Positions 1 through 8,660 of a stretch of 64,000 nt of DNA are shown piece after piece. Both the position numbers and the translations under genes were made by a program. The notes below the pieces were generated by a model. That model did no database searches and was not told the origin of the DNA. It saw only the letters and a program-made list of their open reading frames with translations. This DNA comes from Bifidobacterium stellenboschense (GTDB taxonomy: Bacteria > Actinomycetota > Actinomycetes > Actinomycetales > Bifidobacteriaceae): positions 1 through 64,000 of the forward strand of contig NZ_JGZP01000012.1 of NCBI RefSeq assembly GCF_000741785.1. Direction: 5' to 3'. Position 1 is the first letter of the stretch. Each line of letters opens with the position of its first letter.

Positions 1-205
<205 letters not shown>

Positions 206-360
206 ATCCCAACCATGTTGGGACGGCATCGACCTCTTTCTGCGAATACACGCGACACGGAGCAACCGTGACGTCACGACAAGACGATCAGCATAGCGTC
301 CACCATCCGGTCCCCAAACCACCAGCCATCAGGGATATGAAACCCTGATAATTGAAGATT

Positions 361-478
361 TGCGGCGGTCATAGCCAGGAGAGACGCCCGGTCCCATTCC
401 GAACCCGGAAGCTAAGACCTGGCACGGCGATGGTACTGCACCCGAGAGGATGTGGGAGAGTAGCACGCCGCCGCACCA
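361..478 (+). rRNA. rrf: 5S ribosomal RNA
   Basis: The terminal helix is formed by TGCGGCGGTC at the 5' end and the GCCGCCGCA stretch at the 3' end. Internal 5S landmarks are present, including CCCATTCCGAACCCGGAAG (loop B/C region) and the GAGAGTAG stretch before the 3' arm. It follows the 23S 3' end on the same strand and is followed by a terminator, so it is the last gene of the rRNA operon. Ends are accurate to a few bases. Confidence 0.95.
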
Positions 479-487
479 CACGATAAG

Positions 488-523
488 GAAGGCCCTTGGT
501 CGAGCACAGCTCCCAAGGGCCTT
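488..523 (+). terminator. rRNA operon intrinsic terminator
   Basis: AAGGCCCTTGG at 488-498 pairs with CCAAGGGCCTT at 513-523 across a 14-base loop, only ten bases after the 5S 3' end. The run of T is weak, but the position and the perfect stem make it the rRNA terminator. Confidence 0.8.
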
Positions 524-560
524 CGTCATACCCGGACACCCCGGCCACGCGGGCCGACGG

Positions 561-745
561 CCACCCTCCGACGCGCGTGCCGCGCGCCACCTCCCGCCAG
601 CGGGAGGACAACACGCCCCCGCCGGCGGGGGCTCCCGGCGCAGCCGGGTGGGGGTGGCACCGGCCGACGGCCGGCCCGGAGCCGACCGCCAACCCCCGGA
701 CCACCCTCCGACGCGCTGCGCGCGCCACCTCCCGCCAGCGGGAGG
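561..745. repeat. palindromic repeat cluster (family A), three units
   Basis: Three units of the dispersed palindromic family lie in the gap between the rRNA terminator and the next gene. Units at 561-608 and 701-745 run in reverse (ACCACCCTC tail, small hairpin, then CCTCCCGC/GCGGGAGG). A forward unit at 615-657 has a GCCCCCGCCGGCGGGGGC hairpin, a CCCGGCGCAGCCGGG hairpin and a TGGGGGTGG tail. No gene is seen in 524-794. Confidence 0.75.
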
Positions 746-794
746 AACACGCAAGGCCACGCCCACGCCGGCGGGAGGACACACACCACGCGTG

Positions 795-1820
795 CTACTT
801 GGCGTTGATGCGGCCTAGGGCTATGGCTGTGGTCAACACATATGCTTCGCGGGGGTTGGTCGCGTCCCAGCCGGTCGTGTCGGCGGCGCGCTTGAGACGG
901 TAGCGCACCGTGTTCGGATGCACGTTGAGCGTGCGCGCCGTGGTCTCCAATGATCCTCCGGACGAGAGGAACGTGGACACCGTCATCATCGTCGGATCGT
1001 CGGCACCGTGGCTGACCAGCGAACCGTACACCACATCCACGAGTTCGCGTCGTGCATCATCATCGCCGAGCAGTGCGCGCTCTGGCAGCGCATCCTCGGC
1101 GCGCAACGGCGTGAGCATCCGTTTGCGCGCGAGTGTCGTCATCGCGCTGGAACCCGCGGCGGTGCCGGCATCGCCCACATTCCCGGCGGCGGCACCCCGC
1201 GTCTTTCCGCCGTTCCGGGCACCGGCGGCGGCAACGGACTTCCGTCCGCCGGCGGTCCCCGCGGCCGTCATGCCTGAAGCCACCGCACCCGCGGTTCCCG
1301 CGGCACCCGAAGCCGCCGCATCCGCGGCCGTCACGTCCGTACCATGCCCGACGACCAGTGCGGGGGCCGCGCACAACGTCGTCAGCGCGGCGATCAACGT
1401 CGACTTCGCGCCGGATACGCCGTGACGCACCGGACCGAGGCACAACGGCGTCGCCGTCGCATCGAATGCGCCCGCGACCGCCGTACACGTCACATCGGGG
1501 CTGACCGCCGCCTCCACGCGGATCAGCGCGGCGACCACGCCGTCACGCACGCCGACCAGCGGCAGGCCGCCGCCCAGGTCGACGACCGCCTTCGTCACGC
1601 CGCGCATCGTCGCCTCGACGGTGGCCGCCGGGCGTCCCGCGATCGCGAAGCACGCGAATCCGCCGTCGAAACCGAGTACACGCAACAGCGACGCGACGCG
1701 ATCGTCGGACAATCCGGACGTCAGAGACTCGAACGTGACGCGCTCCATGCGGGCGCGGGCCGAACCGTCGTCATCGTCGGCTTCGGCGGCGCTCGTCAGC
1801 AGGTCCAGGAAATCAGTCAT
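795..1820 (-). CDS. PucR/CdaR-type transcriptional regulator
   Basis: Protein of 341 residues. The last 45 or so residues (TLNVHPNTVRYRLKRA and following) are a typical C-terminal PucR helix-turn-helix, in which the VHPNTVRYRL recognition segment is diagnostic. The middle (roughly residues 160-230) is a low-complexity Ala/Gly linker. The N-terminal part resembles the sensory regions of this family but shows no identifiable ligand pocket. The start at 1820 (MTDFLDLL) was chosen because the upstream extension runs into a palindromic repeat; GGAG lies close to this ATG. FasR, which controls fatty acid synthesis genes in Streptomyces, belongs to the same family. The Fas locus is only 8 kb away, so a link is possible but unproven. 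Confidence 0.8.
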   Translation of the reverse strand: MTDFLDLLTSAAEADDDDGSARARMERVTFESLTSGLSDDRVASLLRVLGFDGGFACFAIAGRPAATVEATMRGVTKAVVDLGGGLPLVGVRDGVVAALIRVEAAVSPDVTCTAVAGAFDATATPLCLGPVRHGVSGAKSTLIAALTTLCAAPALVVGHGTDVTAADAAASGAAGTAGAVASGMTAAGTAGGRKSVAAAGARNGGKTRGAAAGNVGDAGTAAGSSAMTTLARKRMLTPLRAEDALPERALLGDDDARRELVDVVYGSLVSHGADDPTMMTVSTFLSSGGSLETTARTLNVHPNTVRYRLKRAADTTGWDATNPREAYVLTTAIALGRINAK

Positions 1821-1849
1821 GTCTCCAGTGTAGTGAGTGCGGGCGCGGG

Positions 1850-1909
1850 GAGGCCCCCTCTGTCGGCCTTTGGCCGACAGCTCCCCCTCACAGGGGGAGC
1901 AGGGGAATC
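1850..1909. repeat. palindromic repeat unit (family A)
   Basis: A reverse-oriented unit with a CCCCCTC tail, a TGTCGGCC/GGCCGACA hairpin and a CTCCCCCT/AGGGGGAG hairpin. It is followed to 1939 by a related GGGGAATCGxCGATTCC stretch. It fills the gap between the regulator start and the ABC permease stop. Confidence 0.8.
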
Positions 1910-1944
1910 GCCGATTCCGCAAGGGGGAACAGGGGAATCGGTGA

Positions 1945-3123
1945 TCAGCGGGTCTTGAAGTAGCGGAACAGGTGGCGTTCGCGGATCAGGAGCGCGCCGA
2001 TCAGCGCGCCCGTCATCACGCCCGCATACCCGGCGGCCGGCACGCGCAGCAGCGCGGTGGTGAGCACCGCCGCGTCGGTGGCCGTGTTCTCCAACCATGT
2101 CCAGGTGAACTCCACCACGCTCATCAGCGTCGCGGCGATCGCCCACGCGGCCGTCTCGACGAGGATCTGCACGACCATCGCCGGTTTCGGCACGCCGCAA
2201 TGCAACGCGGACGCGAGCTCCAACCGTCGCCGCCATATGGAGACGAATCCGGCGATCAGCGCGACCACGCCGGCCACGATCGGTGCCCATACGGTGAGTC
2301 GCCCGCGGTACATCGCGGCCGCGTCGAACGTGCGTCCGCGCGACGTGTTCAATTGCGAGACCATCGGACGTTCCTGCGTGCCCGTCGCATCGCCGACCGT
2401 CGTGACGCGCAGCAACGATTCGATGTTCTCCGGGACCGGCCACGATTTCACCCAACACTGGTCGAACAGGCCGCCGTACCCCGCGGGGACGGGCGTGACC
2501 GCCGCATACGAGTAGCCGCTCTGCCGCCCGTCGTCCGGCCAGTCGTAGACGCCGGCGACGTCGAGCGTCCGCTCGTCGCGCAACGCGAGACGGCTGCCGG
2601 CGTGGGCGGCGAGCGGCGCCGCCGCCTCGCCCGACAGCCATACGCCGTTCACGTCGTTCAACGTCGTGGGTCTTGCCTCGCGCCCGCCCGTCGTGCTGTT
2701 GCGGAACAGGCCGATCGCGCCCGGCGTCGCCTCATACGTGGGCACGCCGGTCGACGGCAACGCGGCGAACGTGAGTTTCGTCTGCGAGGCGCGCGTCGCG
2801 CCGGCCGCGATGACGCCGTCGAGCGAGGCGAGACGGTCGCACGCGGTGCCGTCGATGCGGCCCGTATATGTGATGACGGTGGTGGAACCGCCCGCGGCGA
2901 CGAACGCGTCCGCCTCGCGCTGGATCTTCGTAATCGCCATGAGGTCCGCGCCCGCGCACAGGAGCAGCAGGAAGGCGAGCGTCAGGGCCATCCCGCACGC
3001 GTGCGACGTGCCGGTTGCGAGATTGCGCACGGCCTCGTCGAGGACTCCGGCGAGGCGCATGCGGGGATGGGACCGTTCGCGCTGCTTCCGCGGTTGTCGT
3101 CGCGACTGTTTCGGCTGGTTCAT
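1945..3123 (-). CDS. ABC transporter permease (FtsX/MacB-like)
   Basis: Membrane component of an ABC export or efflux system, 392 residues. A long N-terminal membrane helix (about residues 30-55, MALTLAFLLLLCAGADLMAI) is followed by a large extracytoplasmic region and then three C-terminal hydrophobic segments (VWAPIVAGVVALIAGF, MVVQILVETAAWAIAA and a last one before RERHLFRYFKTR). This topology is that of MacB/FtsX permeases. The start at 3123 has AGGAGG eight bases upstream, which rejects a longer N-terminus. It lies 32 bases after the ATPase gene and is the last gene of a three-gene operon. The substrate cannot be inferred. Confidence 0.82.
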   Translation of the reverse strand: MNQPKQSRRQPRKQRERSHPRMRLAGVLDEAVRNLATGTSHACGMALTLAFLLLLCAGADLMAITKIQREADAFVAAGGSTTVITYTGRIDGTACDRLASLDGVIAAGATRASQTKLTFAALPSTGVPTYEATPGAIGLFRNSTTGGREARPTTLNDVNGVWLSGEAAAPLAAHAGSRLALRDERTLDVAGVYDWPDDGRQSGYSYAAVTPVPAGYGGLFDQCWVKSWPVPENIESLLRVTTVGDATGTQERPMVSQLNTSRGRTFDAAAMYRGRLTVWAPIVAGVVALIAGFVSIWRRRLELASALHCGVPKPAMVVQILVETAAWAIAATLMSVVEFTWTWLENTATDAAVLTTALLRVPAAGYAGVMTGALIGALLIRERHLFRYFKTR

Positions 3124-3155
3124 GATGATGCCCTCCTGCTGCCGGTCACGGCCGG

Positions 3156-3845
3156 TCACTGCCAGTCGCCGAGGTCGATGAGGTCGGTGCATGCGTCGCG
3201 CGTGCGCGGATCGTGCGTGGCGACCACGACGATCGCGCCGCCGAGCGACAACGCGTGGAGACGCTCGTTCACCGTGGCGGCGGTGGTGAGGTCGAGCTGC
3301 GCGGTCGGCTCGTCGACGAGCATCAGGTCGGCGCCGCTGGCCACGCCGCGGGCGAGCATGAGCCGCTGCGCCTCGCCGCCGGACAGGTCGCTGAACGGCT
3401 TGAAGGCGAGCCGCGTGAGACCGAACGCGTAGAGCAGGCCGAGCGCGTGCGATTCGGCATCGTGGCGGTTTTCTCCGCGTGCGATGAACGGGAGCGACAC
3501 ATGGTCGATGGCGCTGCGGCGGGCCACGCCATGCGGGTTCTGCAGCACCCAGTTGACGCGGTCGCAGCCGATGCGCTCCACCGTGCCTTGCGCGGGCGCG
3601 GTCCAGCCGGCGATGATCGACAGCAGCGTCGACTTGCCGGAGCCGGACGGGCCGGTGAGCGCGTACACGTGCCGGGGGAGCAGCGTGACAGTGAGATGCC
3701 GGAAGAGCATGTCCTCGCCGGTCGGGTCGAAGGTGTGGCCCACGTCGGTGAGGACGACGCGTTTGGCGGGAACGGTGTCGGCAGCGGTGTCGGCGGTGTC
3801 GGCTGCGGTGACGGTATCGGCCGGAATGACGGTGTCGGTGTTCAT
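3156..3845 (-). CDS. ABC transporter ATP-binding protein (MacB/LolD-like)
   Basis: Cytoplasmic ATPase, 229 residues. Walker A GPSGSGKST at residues 65-73, Q-loop Gln102, signature LSGGEAQ at 154-160, Walker B LMLVDEP at 174-180 and the switch His211 are all intact. The first 25 residues are a Thr/Ala/Asp-rich extension absent from most relatives. The start codon lies four bases after the adaptor stop, and its Shine-Dalgarno (GGGAG) overlaps the adaptor's last codons, so translation is probably coupled. It pairs with the downstream permease. Confidence 0.93.
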   Translation of the reverse strand: MNTDTVIPADTVTAADTADTAADTVPAKRVVLTDVGHTFDPTGEDMLFRHLTVTLLPRHVYALTGPSGSGKSTLLSIIAGWTAPAQGTVERIGCDRVNWVLQNPHGVARRSAIDHVSLPFIARGENRHDAESHALGLLYAFGLTRLAFKPFSDLSGGEAQRLMLARGVASGADLMLVDEPTAQLDLTTAATVNERLHALSLGGAIVVVATHDPRTRDACTDLIDLGDWQ

Positions 3846-3849
3846 GGCG

Positions 3850-5040
3850 TTACTCCCGGCACGGCTTGCTGGTGGTGGGGGCGACGTCGACCGTGGTGAA
3901 CGGATCGACGCCGTCGGGCGAGACCATCGTCTTGCCGAGCTGCGAGGCGATGATCGTGACCGGCGTGGGCTTGCCCGTGACGCTCACGCACGCGGTGACG
4001 CCCGACGTGCGGTAGAGCGCGGATGGCGGCACGGTGATCGACTCGATCGGATTCGCGAGACGCCACGTGAACGAGACCTGGAGCGCGCCGCCTTCGCCGG
4101 TTCCGGTGCCGCCGCCGGAACCGGATGCGCCGCCGCTGTTGCCTCCGCCGGAACCGGCGCCGAGCGAGGCGAGACGGTATTCGGTGCTGGCGGCGATCGC
4201 GGCGAGCGTCGCCGCGTCGGTGATTTCGGCGGTACCGGCGGTGATGGGGAAGTCCTGGCCGTTCACGGTGAGGATGCGGTCGCCGGCGACCGCGCCCGAC
4301 GATTGCGCGCCGGACTGGGACGCGGGCAACGTGGCTTTGACGGGCGCGCCGGACGTGGCGAACAGGTCCGCGCCCTGCGTGGCCTGCCGGCCGACCGCGA
4401 TCCGGCAGTCGGCGACGGTCACGGCGGCGGCTGGCAGCCAGATGAAGAACGAGGGGTCGATGGCCCAGCCGTCGTCCTTGGTGATGCGGCGCGCGCCCAC
4501 ATTGCCGGCGAGCGCGTTGTAGGCGACGATCGAATCCCAGACGAACCAGTCGGAATCGGGGGCGGCGTAGCCGAGCGCGCGCAACGCGTCGTTCAACGCG
4601 CGGGCGTCCGGTCCCTGCGTGCCGCTCGCGAGACGACGGTACGGCGGGGTGGCGGTGTTGAGCGCGAGCAGGGGGACGGCGTCCACGGCGATTGGGGCGC
4701 TGCCCGATGCGACGGTCGCGTTCGTCGCGCAATCCGACGAGGTGACCGTGCCGGACACGGGTGAGGTGACGGTCGCGGAGGCGCCGAGCGTCAGCGTGAG
4801 TTGGACGGAACGGGAATCGTCGAACCGGGTGGATGCGACCGTCATCGAACCGGCCGGCGTGGAGGATTCCAACGACTGGGGGATGCGCGAGCGGGTGAGC
4901 AGGAACCCGCCGGCCACTCCCGTCGACAGCAGCAGCGCCGCCAGCAGGACGATCACGGAGACGGTGACGCCGGTGCGGGCGGGCTTGGACGTGGTGGCGG
5001 AGGAGGTCTTGGAGGTCTTGGAGATTGTTTTCCTGTGCAT
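3850..5040 (-). CDS. membrane-anchored efflux adaptor with peptidoglycan-binding-like domain
   Basis: First gene of the ABC operon, 396 residues. A short basic N-terminus precedes one membrane anchor (TGVTVSVIVLLAALLLSTGV, about residues 23-42). The extracellular part looks like an HlyD/MFP-type adaptor. It has a beta-rich segment, then a stretch at about 137-165 (GTQGPDARALNDALRALGY) typical of peptidoglycan-binding-like modules fused to actinobacterial adaptors. A Gly/Ser-rich linker around residues 300-320 precedes a final beta domain. GGGAGAAG lies nine bases before the start. Adaptor, ATPase and permease together suggest export of a peptide, lipid or drug across the single membrane. Confidence 0.75.
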   Translation of the reverse strand: MHRKTISKTSKTSSATTSKPARTGVTVSVIVLLAALLLSTGVAGGFLLTRSRIPQSLESSTPAGSMTVASTRFDDSRSVQLTLTLGASATVTSPVSGTVTSSDCATNATVASGSAPIAVDAVPLLALNTATPPYRRLASGTQGPDARALNDALRALGYAAPDSDWFVWDSIVAYNALAGNVGARRITKDDGWAIDPSFFIWLPAAAVTVADCRIAVGRQATQGADLFATSGAPVKATLPASQSGAQSSGAVAGDRILTVNGQDFPITAGTAEITDAATLAAIAASTEYRLASLGAGSGGGNSGGASGSGGGTGTGEGGALQVSFTWRLANPIESITVPPSALYRTSGVTACVSVTGKPTPVTIIASQLGKTMVSPDGVDPFTTVDVAPTTSKPCRE

Positions 5041-5211
5041 CGTGAATCTTCTCCCTCGCCGTATCCGTCACGTCCGTGTGACGTTTCCACCGTATGGCGT
5101 TCCGGTAGGTTGCGGGAGAGAACCTGTCATCCGGAGGATGACATCGTCGTCCAATCGGGATGAACCCGTATGGCCGGAGCGGCGGAGCCCGGCGCGCGGA
5201 CGGCTATATGC
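5041..5211. promoter_or_regulatory. control region of the ABC export operon, two inverted repeats
   Basis: Two dyads lie upstream of the adaptor start. TGTCATCC-GGA-GGATGACA at 5126-5144 is a perfect 8-bp operator-like palindrome. CGTCAC-GTCCGT-GTGACG at 5066-5083 is a second one closer to the gene. Neither is followed by a T run, so operators fit better than terminators. The binding protein is unknown; the PucR-type regulator downstream of the operon is one candidate. Confidence 0.45.
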
Positions 5212-7437
5212 CTATGGGCGGGCTCCGGTGGCGACGGTGACGCTGCTATCTGTGTCGCGCGAATCGCGGTGGAAGGTGAGGCAGAGGAAGGCGAAGCAGA
5301 AGGCGACGGGGAGCATGTGGCGTTCGAAGTTGTTCGCCGGCGCGGTGATCATCACGCCCATGAGCAGCAGCAGCGGCAGGTGCCAGGCGAGCGAGCGCCA
5401 CCGTTTCAGGATCACCTCGGCCGCGCCGATGAGCAACGTCAGGATCACATAGAAGTTGCCGTGCGTCACCCAGCCGAGCACCGGGATCGCGCCCCACGAG
5501 TCGGCGAACGTGGCCACGCGCTCGCGCCAGGCGTGGTTGACGTATTTGAGCCACGTCGAGTTCTTCTGCACGTAGTCGCTGTCCACGTAGTAGTTCATCG
5601 ACACGTACGGCAGGTCCGCGATGTCGAAGTAGCCGTAGCATTTCGCCATCAGCGCGTCCATCGCCACCACCGGGTTCGCCTTGACGATCTCGAGCCATGC
5701 CTTGTTGAAGTTCTTCATGTCGTCGGGTTTGACGGAACGCCAGCGGTAGCTCACCTTCTTCGACTGGATGCCGGAGGATTTCACCGGGTCAGCGTCCTGC
5801 GGGAAGTACGCGTCGGCCATCTGGTCGAGGTTGAAGACGGGTGCGAGCTCCTTGCGCGCCGATTCGGGGATCGTCTCCGGCGCGCGTTCGGCGACGCGGG
5901 CGATCATCTGCAACTGCACGCCGTGGCTTTCGATCGGGTCGCCGCCGATGATCGCGCCCGAGGAGATCGCCATCGAGATGCCGCCGTGGATGAGGATCGT
6001 CGGCAGGAGGATCGCGACCACGTAGGTGGCCCAACGGCGGCGGTCGGCGGCGATGGCGAGCACGAACTCGAAGAGCAGCACGTACCACGCGTATTTCGCG
6101 GAGATCAGCATGATGGCGTTCGCCGCGGTGAACGCGACGAGCGTGCGGCGGGGGAGACGGAGGATAAGGGGCTTGGCGGTGCGGGTGCCGGATGCGTCGG
6201 TTCGGGAGGCGTTGGTTCGGGAGGCATCGGCGAGGGCGTGGAGCTCGTACCAGAATCCGAACGCCCAGAGGAACGCGAACGCGAACAGCGGGGATTTCGT
6301 CAGCGAGATCGTCGAGAACACGGCCATCGGGCAGACGAGGAAGAACACGACCACCGCGAGCCGCACGTCCGCGTGCGCCGCCTCGGGTGGCAGCGCGGGG
6401 CGCATGCCACGTTCGGGACGGGCGAACGCGCGTGGACGGAACTGGCTGCCGCGCTCCGGGTGCGCGAAGTCGCGCCGGGCCGTGCGCACGTCGGTGCGGC
6501 GCATCCACGGCAGGTTGAGGAAGCGGTGCGCGGTCGCCGCCGTGCAGCAGACGGCGAACAGGAACTGGGCCGCCGCGAGCGCAATCACGCCCCAGTCGTT
6601 CGACCCGGTCAGGTACCGGCTCGCGGCCATCGTCGACCCGTAGAACAGGGTGAGCACGATGTTGTGCTGGTCGGTCAGATACGTCGGGTCGGTGGGCCAC
6701 AGGTAGTGGGCGGTCGGGTAGATGTCCATCGGGGCGAACGAGAAGAAGCCGATGTACGGCTGCTTCAAGCCGGTCCACTGGTTCCACGCCCAACTGAACT
6801 CGCGCGCCTGGCTGCGCAGGTCCGCGCCGAACGCGGCGAACAGCGTGGTCGGCGCCCACAGCCAGCCGACGAGGAAGATGGTCCACAGCTTCCAGCGACG
6901 GTCGGTGAGGCGCACGATCCAGCGGGAGAGGAACGCCCGCGTGTGCGCCGCGGTGGTGCGCATGCGGGCGCACCACCGCGCGCGACGGGTGGTCGGTACG
7001 CTGGAGTCTTGCTTGGATGATGCGTTTGTTTCGGGAGCGGTGCCGTCGGATGCGGTGGTGCCGGTTGGGGCGGCGTCGCTGGATTCCGTGTCGGCGGGGA
7101 TTCGGGAATGGCGCCGACGCAGCCGCTCCGGCAGGATGCGGCGCGGCGTGCGCTCGCCGGTCGCGCGGTCCGTATGCCAGCCGAGCGGAGGCTCCCGTCT
7201 GCCCACGCGCACCAACACGACGATGATGGTCATGTAGATGACGAAGGCGAGAAGACCGTACAACGCGTTCAGCCAATTGAACGCGGCGATCGAGGAATCC
7301 TCCCAATACAACGGGCCGACGGCCGTGCACCAGGAGAGCCACAGCACCGCCGCCACGGCCAGCGCCCACCGCGCCACGATGCCGATGCGGTCGATGGGGC
7401 GGTGCTCCGGGGAGGGATTCTTCGTGACGTCACTCAT
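5212..7437 (-). CDS. large polytopic membrane protein (GT-C/DUF6020-like)
   Basis: Protein of 741 residues with about a dozen hydrophobic segments, starting with RIGIVARWALAVAAVLWL near the N-terminus. A charged cytoplasmic loop of about 100 residues rich in Arg/Thr follows the third segment. An aromatic-rich segment (WNQWTGLKQPYIGFFSF) and the extracellular loop near PMDIYPTAHYLW recall GT-C-fold membrane glycosyltransferases and the uncharacterised DUF6020 family, but I cannot identify a catalytic motif with confidence. The start MSDVTKNPS at 7437 was chosen because further upstream the frame runs through a hairpin repeat; the Shine-Dalgarno is weak. A role in cell-envelope polymer synthesis is inference. 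Confidence 0.65.
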   Translation of the reverse strand: MSDVTKNPSPEHRPIDRIGIVARWALAVAAVLWLSWCTAVGPLYWEDSSIAAFNWLNALYGLLAFVIYMTIIVVLVRVGRREPPLGWHTDRATGERTPRRILPERLRRRHSRIPADTESSDAAPTGTTASDGTAPETNASSKQDSSVPTTRRARWCARMRTTAAHTRAFLSRWIVRLTDRRWKLWTIFLVGWLWAPTTLFAAFGADLRSQAREFSWAWNQWTGLKQPYIGFFSFAPMDIYPTAHYLWPTDPTYLTDQHNIVLTLFYGSTMAASRYLTGSNDWGVIALAAAQFLFAVCCTAATAHRFLNLPWMRRTDVRTARRDFAHPERGSQFRPRAFARPERGMRPALPPEAAHADVRLAVVVFFLVCPMAVFSTISLTKSPLFAFAFLWAFGFWYELHALADASRTNASRTDASGTRTAKPLILRLPRRTLVAFTAANAIMLISAKYAWYVLLFEFVLAIAADRRRWATYVVAILLPTILIHGGISMAISSGAIIGGDPIESHGVQLQMIARVAERAPETIPESARKELAPVFNLDQMADAYFPQDADPVKSSGIQSKKVSYRWRSVKPDDMKNFNKAWLEIVKANPVVAMDALMAKCYGYFDIADLPYVSMNYYVDSDYVQKNSTWLKYVNHAWRERVATFADSWGAIPVLGWVTHGNFYVILTLLIGAAEVILKRWRSLAWHLPLLLLMGVMITAPANNFERHMLPVAFCFAFLCLTFHRDSRDTDSSVTVATGARP

Positions 7438-7482
7438 AGGGCAGTATTCTATCGTCGGCCCATCCTTGTCGGTCAACTCACC

Positions 7483-7540
7483 TCTCGGCGCGATTATGGT
7501 GCGCAAAACAGATGTTTTGCGCACCATAATCGCGCCGAGA
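7483..7540. repeat. perfect 27-bp hairpin element (family C)
   Basis: Arms at 7483-7509 and 7514-7540 are perfectly complementary over 27 bp with a four-base loop (AGAT). The core is GGTGCGCAAAAC / GTTTTGCGCACC. It lies between the start codons of two divergent genes. A diverged copy with the same overall design is at 57680-57735. With no T run it is unlikely to be a simple terminator. Confidence 0.85.
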
Positions 7541-7564
7541 TAGGGGTTGGGGGAGGCGGGGCGT

Positions 7565-8458
7565 ATGGTGGTGGGCATGATTTCACTGTTGAAGGTCGCA
7601 GCATCGGAGCTGGAGCATACGAGGCGCATCGCGGACAAGGTCGTGTCGGTCGCGGATATGGATTCGACGCACGCCGAGGCACGGCGCATGCTCGAACGCG
7701 GCGAAATCGTGTTGGAACGCGGCGAGGGGGAGCTGCCGGTCACCGTGATCACCGCCGACTATCTGAGCAACGCGTTGGTCAGATTCGGACGCCAGTGGAT
7801 CACGGCGCCGGGCAGATCATTGTCCGCGACGTTCGTGAGCGTGATTCCCGAGACAATCGCGGACGACGAGATGGTCAACGGATGGCTGGCGATGATCGCC
7901 GAACTGTCCCTCTTGGACGCGTTGGAGGGTGCCATCGATGATTGCGGCGCCCGCCCGTTCGATGATGAGTGCGGGTTCCAGCTCAAATGGCCGAACGACC
8001 TGTACTGCCATGGGTTGAAGCTGGGCGGCACGGTCGCCGAGGTGATGCCGCTGCATGGGGATCCCGACCGCCGCGCCCTCGTGTTCAGCGCGGGATTGAA
8101 CCTGTTCATGCCGGCCGACCACCTGCCCACGGCCCAGGCCACGTCGCTGCAGATGAACGTGGGGCCGCTGCCGCCGGTCGATGCATTGCGCGATCTCATC
8201 ATCGCGCGGTATGTCGAGTCGATGCGTTCCCGGTTGGAGGCGTTCATCGCCGCGCCGCTCGTGCAGGCGGGGCGTCTGCGCGCCGAGATGCGCCACGTGT
8301 GCTGGATGATGGGACGCACCGTCGACGCGCAGCTCATCGACGGCAGCGCCGTACACGGCGAGGTGATCGCGTTGAACGATGACGCGTCGATCAGCGTGCG
8401 TACGGGGGACGGTGCCGTACGCGCCCTCCTCGCCAGCGAAGTGGGCTTGCTGCAGTAA
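7565..8458 (+). CDS. biotin protein ligase paralog lacking the GRGR loop
   Basis: BirA-family protein of about 297 residues, clearly paralogous to the canonical ligase at 26138. Shared blocks include DSTHAEARRM (canonical GSTNTLAREL), LKWPNDL, LKLGGTVAEV with the active-site Lys, PTAQATSLQ and the C-terminal VIALNDDASISV domain. The biotinyl-AMP-binding loop AGRGRLDH of the canonical copy is replaced here by NALVRFGR, so biotinyl-AMP synthesis may be weak or lost. The start at 7565 has GGGGGAGG about nine bases upstream; ATG 7577 is an alternative. It is convergent with bioY and close to the carboxylase genes, so a biotin-sensing or regulatory role is plausible. That is inference. Confidence 0.8.
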   Translation: MVVGMISLLKVAASELEHTRRIADKVVSVADMDSTHAEARRMLERGEIVLERGEGELPVTVITADYLSNALVRFGRQWITAPGRSLSATFVSVIPETIADDEMVNGWLAMIAELSLLDALEGAIDDCGARPFDDECGFQLKWPNDLYCHGLKLGGTVAEVMPLHGDPDRRALVFSAGLNLFMPADHLPTAQATSLQMNVGPLPPVDALRDLIIARYVESMRSRLEAFIAAPLVQAGRLRAEMRHVCWMMGRTVDAQLIDGSAVHGEVIALNDDASISVRTGDGAVRALLASEVGLLQ

Positions 8459-8472
8459 GCGGTATATGACTA

Positions 8473-8646
8473 GGCCCCCTCTGACGAGGGGGCTGTCGAA
8501 CGTAGTGAGACTGGGGGAGAGCAGAGGAGAGGCCGTAGGCCGCGGGGATATCGCATCGGCCTACGGCCGATTCCGTTTCCTCCAGCCTGCGGCCGCGGTC
8601 TCTCCCCCACCCGGCTTCGCCGGGAGCCCCCTCGTCAGAGGGGGCC
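8473..8646. repeat. palindromic repeat pair (family A), BIME-like
   Basis: A forward unit at 8473-8521 (GGCCCCCTC-TGAC-GAGGGGGC hairpin, small second stem, CTGGGGGAGAG tail) faces a reverse unit at 8601-8646 (TCTCCCCCA tail, CCCGGCTTCGCCGGG hairpin, GCCCCCTCGTCAGAGGGGGC hairpin). The spacer holds its own inverted repeat (GCCGTAGGCCG / CGGCCTACGGC). It lies between the 3' ends of two convergent genes and could act as a bidirectional terminator. Confidence 0.85.
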
Positions 8647-8660
8647 GATGCCAATGGGTG

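Noticed and set aside
450-903. Overlapping open frames between the 5S gene and the PucR-type gene
   Set aside because: They are read through GC-rich palindromic repeats in several frames, without ribosome sites or family resemblance.
3842-5071. An alternative 409-codon minus-strand frame over the ABC adaptor
   Set aside because: It is Arg/His-rich shadow sequence. The adaptor frame has a membrane helix, family features and a ribosome site.
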